Positions 7,018-10,216 of a stretch of 10,216 bases of DNA are shown piece after piece. Origin of the DNA: Euperipatoides rowelli (lineage: Eukaryota > Onychophora > Udeonychophora > Euonychophora > Peripatopsidae). The position numbers and the translations under genes are program-made. Under the pieces are notes generated by a model, which ran no database searches, was not told the DNA's origin, and was given only the letters and a program-made list of their open reading frames with translations. The stretch lies in the NCBI GenBank assembly GCA_003024985.2, contig PXIH01S0009016.1. One strand, 5' to 3'. How positions within the stretch are numbered: position 1 is the first letter of the stretch; each line of letters starts with the position of its first letter.

Positions 7018-7130
7018 ATTGTGATTTATTATGATTATTATTATTATAATTAATATATCCTAATTGTTATTATAATTATTATAACTGTTGTTATAATTAT
7101 TATTCTTACTGTTGTTATAATTATTACTAG
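7018..7130. repeat. AT-rich simple repeat
   Basis: ATT/TTATAATTATT repeats, including CTGTTGTTATAATTATTA twice at an offset of 24 bp (7085 and 7109). It is low-complexity intronic sequence. Confidence 0.75.
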
Positions 7131-9165
7131 TGAATAACTAAATCTAATGCACTTTATAGTTATATTTGAATTTCTACAAGTCTAGCTTTTGTTAAATATT
7201 TTATTTTCTTCAAGTAGAGGCACATTAATTCATCAAAAGTTCAAAGTTTAAATTGGGTCAAGATCTTTCTACTATTTGTAATATCTTCAAGACCATAAAA
7301 TATTATAAGAGATTAATAAATTACACAGAATTGTAAACTTTTTTTTAACAATAAGCAATTTGATATATTAAAATAAAATTTGTGACCCCACTGTAAGATT
7401 GATGTCAGGATTGTAATAATTAATAGAAAGGTATTCAGCTATAAACTTTTTCATTCTATGATTAATTTTCATAATTGCATGAAAATTGTTAGCATTAACT
7501 TGATTGAAATCTGAAATATGCACAATAATGTTTGACTTTCTGTCATAATGCAAATGATCCAGTATTCACACTGAAAGGTGTCTGCTCCAGAAACCAATAT
7601 ACCTAGCTTTGAATGCACATTCAAAAAGATTGACTATTGTTGAGAGGTCAGAGGATCTACATGAAATGATTTTTCAACTTTCTTAAAATTTGACACAAAA
7701 TTGGTTTGTGATGCAAATTGTGTATTAATATGAAATTTAAAGTTGATGGATGAAATAAATGTGCATATGATGTAATAAAGCTTCTAAAAACGTTGTTATT
7801 AATAATGTGATAGAGTATAAATTAATATGTAAATAGGTTTAATATTTTTATAAGTATATATTACTCTATTATAATGTTGATAAAATAAAAGCAAATTTTT
7901 ATCAATATTATGAATGTATGAAGGTGAAAAAGTGTTTTAATTTGAGTGGGATTATGAGATGTTTAGACTTGACTAAATCCAATTACTCGCCTATCTTTTT
8001 TCTCTCTTGTCCTAAAAAAAAGTATAATATTTCCATATACTATATGGAAAAAATAATATGATACAACAATGAATGAAATCTTTAAATAGTATAAAAAACA
8101 TAAGACATATTTTTGTTTTTAAATATAATTATATTTTTCAACTATGTTTCTTCTATTAATTGCAGCCTCTTTGGTCTTGATAACAATTTGATATGCAACG
8201 TGTTCTTTGGCTTATTAATTTATATTATCTTTGAAAACTGGTATCTACTTACTGAAACAATTGAAATGTTCACTGGTTTTCTCACAGTGTGCTTGTATAG
8301 TCCTCATATGACCTTGAATAAAAGTTATTATTTGAGTTTTATATACATAGTTAGGTAAAGGATATATTGGAACAGAAGGAAGAGTTATTCAAAGTCGACT
8401 GAGGACCTAACATACTATTGGAGTTCCCTTAGGAGGAACAAAAGTGAATTCCAATGATCCTGCAATTAACAACGAAGACTAGAAGTTCACATCCAATACC
8501 AGACAAATAGATGAAAACAGGAATCCCTCAAATGTATGGTAGACACATCATGCAATTTCCCAACCTATAGAACAAACTAGTACCTTCAGGTGACGTTTTA
8601 ATCCATTTCAAGTTGTTATAACACCCAAATAATGTGATCAAGGGTGGATGGATGTAAGGAAAGGAGATGATTGCTTAAGACAAGGAATGTATTATACAAT
8701 ATTTAAAGATAAATTCCTCTTTGATTTCCATTCAATTTAATGGTAATTGGTTTCCCCAATATTGTCAATTTTAAATCATTAAAACATATCTTACCTGCTA
8801 ATGTCTGTGGTGTAGGGCCTTCTTTCACAAATAAAAAAATTATTTAATGCTTACACATACGTAATATTTACTATCTTCCGACACGACTGCATCCATGTGA
8901 CACAATTAGGCTAAACCCTAGTTTTAGATCCTACAAAAATAAATTGGTGTTTTTATTGATATTTCCTTATAAACATACCAATCAAACCGGACTATTTAGT
9001 AAATGGCTATTTTATTACCTTTTTCAAACATTTATTTTATAAATCCTATTTTTAATTAATGTCAAATCTTGTAGAAAGGATTGTAAGGAAAATCATAGGA
9101 TCACATGTCTGTATTTTTGATGGTGTGATGTACTGCAATATTTGATTTATAACAGCATTCAATCA

Positions 9166-9322
9166 TTTTTTTTTTTTTTTTGAAAGAGGGCACTACACCA
9201 AAATTTGATAGTAATGAGGTAAGATTGTTTAAAAGTTTAAACGTTTTAAAGATATCCTAACCTTAACCCCAAACTAAACCCTAACACCTACTTTGTATTA
9301 AATCCACTATGCCCCCTCTTCC
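9166..9322. mobile_element. Candidate short inverted-repeat element with adjoining T16 run
   Basis: A run of 16 T (9166-9181) is followed directly by GAAAGAGGGCAC. About 130 bp later, TGCCCCCTCTTCC at 9310-9322 reads GGAAGAGGGGGCA on the other strand, giving imperfect inverted ends of about 12 bp. Between them lies a stretch of degenerate CCTAACC/AACCCTAA units (9256-9285). Read on the minus strand, the T run would be a poly-A tail after TGCCCTCTTTC, so a small retroposon is the alternative. No coding sequence and no clear target duplication were found. Confidence 0.35.
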
Positions 9323-9619
9323 AATCATATCATAATCAAGAGGTGCAAAAAGACTTATTTGATAGTTTGGTAAGAGAGATGATACAGACATTTTGAGATG
9401 TTGAGGAATTCTATCAAAGGTATTTCAAAAAATGCAATGTTTTTGCATTAATGTTTTAAAATGTTAATAATAAATATTTTAAAATGTAAAATAATACCGT
9501 AAAAGCACTATAGTGTGGAAACATGCAGCAATTGAATTGATAAACCCGATTCATCAATCAGTGTTCTTATTCTTGTATTGTTTTGAGTGGTTTTTAATGG
9601 CAAGTTTATTTTTATTTAG

Positions 9620-9779
9620 GAAAGTCAACACTAGGGATTATTTTATTCCGTCTAGTTGAACCCTATGAAGGAACAATTATAATAGATGGCTACAACATTT
9701 TAGAACTTGGATTACAAGACCTGAGATCAAGGTTATCTGTAATCCCACAGGAACCTGTTTTATTTGCAGGGACAATCAG
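9620..9779 (+). CDS. ABCC5-like transporter, exon encoding Walker A lysine to Q-loop of NBD2
   Basis: The exon starts with the last two bases of the split glycine codon, then 52 codons, and ends with AG, the first two bases of an arginine or serine codon. The acceptor is tttatttag and the donor ATCAG followed by gtaaga. The first residues, [19 protein letters not shown], complete Walker A; the catalytic lysine codon is 9622-9624. The rest includes IIIDGYNI, then [20 protein letters not shown]. The Q-loop glutamine is at 9748-9750. IPQEPVLF with a preceding DLRSRLS matches ABCC5 better than ABCC1, which has PQDPVLF. The LSGGQ-type signature, Walker B and H-loop belong to exons beyond the right edge. 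No inactivating change is visible, so the gene appears intact here. Confidence 0.93.
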
Positions 9780-10216
9780 GTAAGATGGTTCTACATCAGC
9801 TTCTTACAATATTTTAGAACATTAGATGATTTGTGGTCTAGATTTTCTGTAACACCTCCAATTTCAGAAATCATGGGATTCTTTATTTTTCTGAAATCCA
9901 TTAGATAATAACTTGTTGTTCTCTGCTCACTCATAACACATGATATTAATAATGTATACAGTTTGAAAAGGTCTAAACATATTTTTTGAGCGTTTCCCTT
10001 AACCAGAAACAGTTGAAATTAATAGCTGAAAAGTACCTATGCTACATTTATTAAAATAGCTTACAAGTAGCCAGCTACATTTTCTTAAACAGTATAAGCT
10101 ACTATATTTGGACCAGAAGTGGCAGCTGTAGTCTGCTATCTGTATAAAGCAGCTTAGCCAACCATGAACCATCTTGTTATCTATCTCCTACCCTTTGTGT
10201 GGTAGATAAATATATA
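9780..10216 (+). other. Start of the next ABCC5-like intron, cut by the window edge
   Basis: Begins gtaaga after the exon ending in AG. The expected next residues (SNLDPF-like) are not encoded in the remaining sequence, so the next exon is outside the window. Confidence 0.8.
10022..10160. repeat. AGCTAC/GTAGC-rich stretch, possible decayed hAT-type MITE
   Basis: TAGCT, GCTAC and GTAGC motifs recur on both strands: TAGCTGAAAAG, GCTACATTTA, AAGTAGCCAGCTACATTTT, AAGCTACT, GCAGCTGTAG and AGCAGCTTAGCC. Dense alternating (A/G)AGTAGCTAC-like motifs are typical of some non-autonomous hAT elements, which is family knowledge and not proof. No clean terminal repeat or 8-bp target duplication is visible inside the window. 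Confidence 0.35.

Larger units (their letters stand above)
6991..9619 (+). other. Intron, 2,629 bp, phase 1, interrupting Walker A
   Basis: Starts gtaagg and ends tttttatttag. It splits the last glycine codon of GRTGSG from the lysine of the P-loop. Contents: AT-rich simple sequence at 7018-7130, a small palindrome TTCCATATACTATATGGAA at 8031-8049, and a poly-T plus inverted-repeat segment at 9166-9322. Positions 7131-9165 otherwise show no recognisable gene or element. Short open frames at 7368-7553 (minus) and 8113-8358 (plus) match no family I know. Confidence 0.85.

Noticed and set aside
7368-7553. 61-residue minus-strand open frame
   Set aside because: The composition looks less biased than most, but I recognise no family, and the flanks have no continuing frame. 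A translated search would decide.
8031-8049. Perfect 9-bp-arm palindrome TTCCATATACTATATGGAA
   Set aside because: Short AT-rich palindromes of this size are expected by chance in such sequence, and no associated feature was found.
8113-8358. 81-residue hydrophobic plus-strand open frame inside intron 3
   Set aside because: It is AT-driven, shows no homology to the ABCC5 protein, and the flanking exons join across a single split codon without it.
8355-8700. Stretch with slightly higher GC and less biased codons downstream of the 8113 frame
   Set aside because: Several stops occur in the most protein-like frame, and no known motif could be identified. It may be an old mobile-element piece, but there is no positive evidence.

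Overview
This is AT-rich animal genomic DNA, most likely from an invertebrate. Coding sequence is sparse and cut into short exons with GT-AG introns. The repeats are typical of metazoan genomes: decayed Penelope-like, CR1/Jockey-type and Ty1/copia-type retroelements, and a short Tc1/mariner-type (pogo/Tigger-like) non-autonomous DNA transposon. Nothing in the sequence fixes the species. There are two ambiguous bases (3138 and 6289). No bacterial operon, CRISPR array, rRNA or tRNA is visible.

The only host gene supported is on the + strand. Four internal exons (4385-4571, 4784-4873, 6801-6990, 9620-9779) join in one consistent reading frame. They encode the end of the second membrane domain and the first part of the second ATP-binding domain of an ABC subfamily C exporter, closest to ABCC5/MRP5. 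The A-loop tyrosine, a complete Walker A motif and the Q-loop are present. The ABC signature and Walker B lie beyond the right edge, and the N-terminal part lies to the left. The third intron (2.6 kb) splits a glycine codon inside Walker A.

Region by region: 1-233 and 1271-1467 are two halves of one satellite array, with monomers of about 33 bp on the left and exactly 35 bp on the right, both showing three-monomer higher-order structure. They are separated by a 1,037-bp inverted-repeat element (234-1270). Removing that element plus one TA restores an exact 35-bp monomer. Positions 1468-2009 hold nothing recognisable. Positions 2010-2451 (minus strand) are a Penelope-like reverse transcriptase relic, and 2643-3044 (minus strand) are the C-terminal end of a CR1/Jockey-type reverse transcriptase. 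Positions 3144-3892 hold short duplications, a hairpin and a 61-bp minisatellite, and 4026-4259 an old duplication at a 129-bp offset. The ABCC5-like exons follow. Intron 2 holds a decayed copia-type pol with a strong hairpin and a probable retroelement 3' end nested in it. Intron 3 is mostly featureless, with a small inverted-repeat candidate at 9166-9322. The last intron has a stretch rich in AGCTAC/GTAGC motifs.

I did not find a new multi-gene system. The most informative structure is the transposon inserted cleanly into a higher-order satellite, with different monomer lengths on its two sides.
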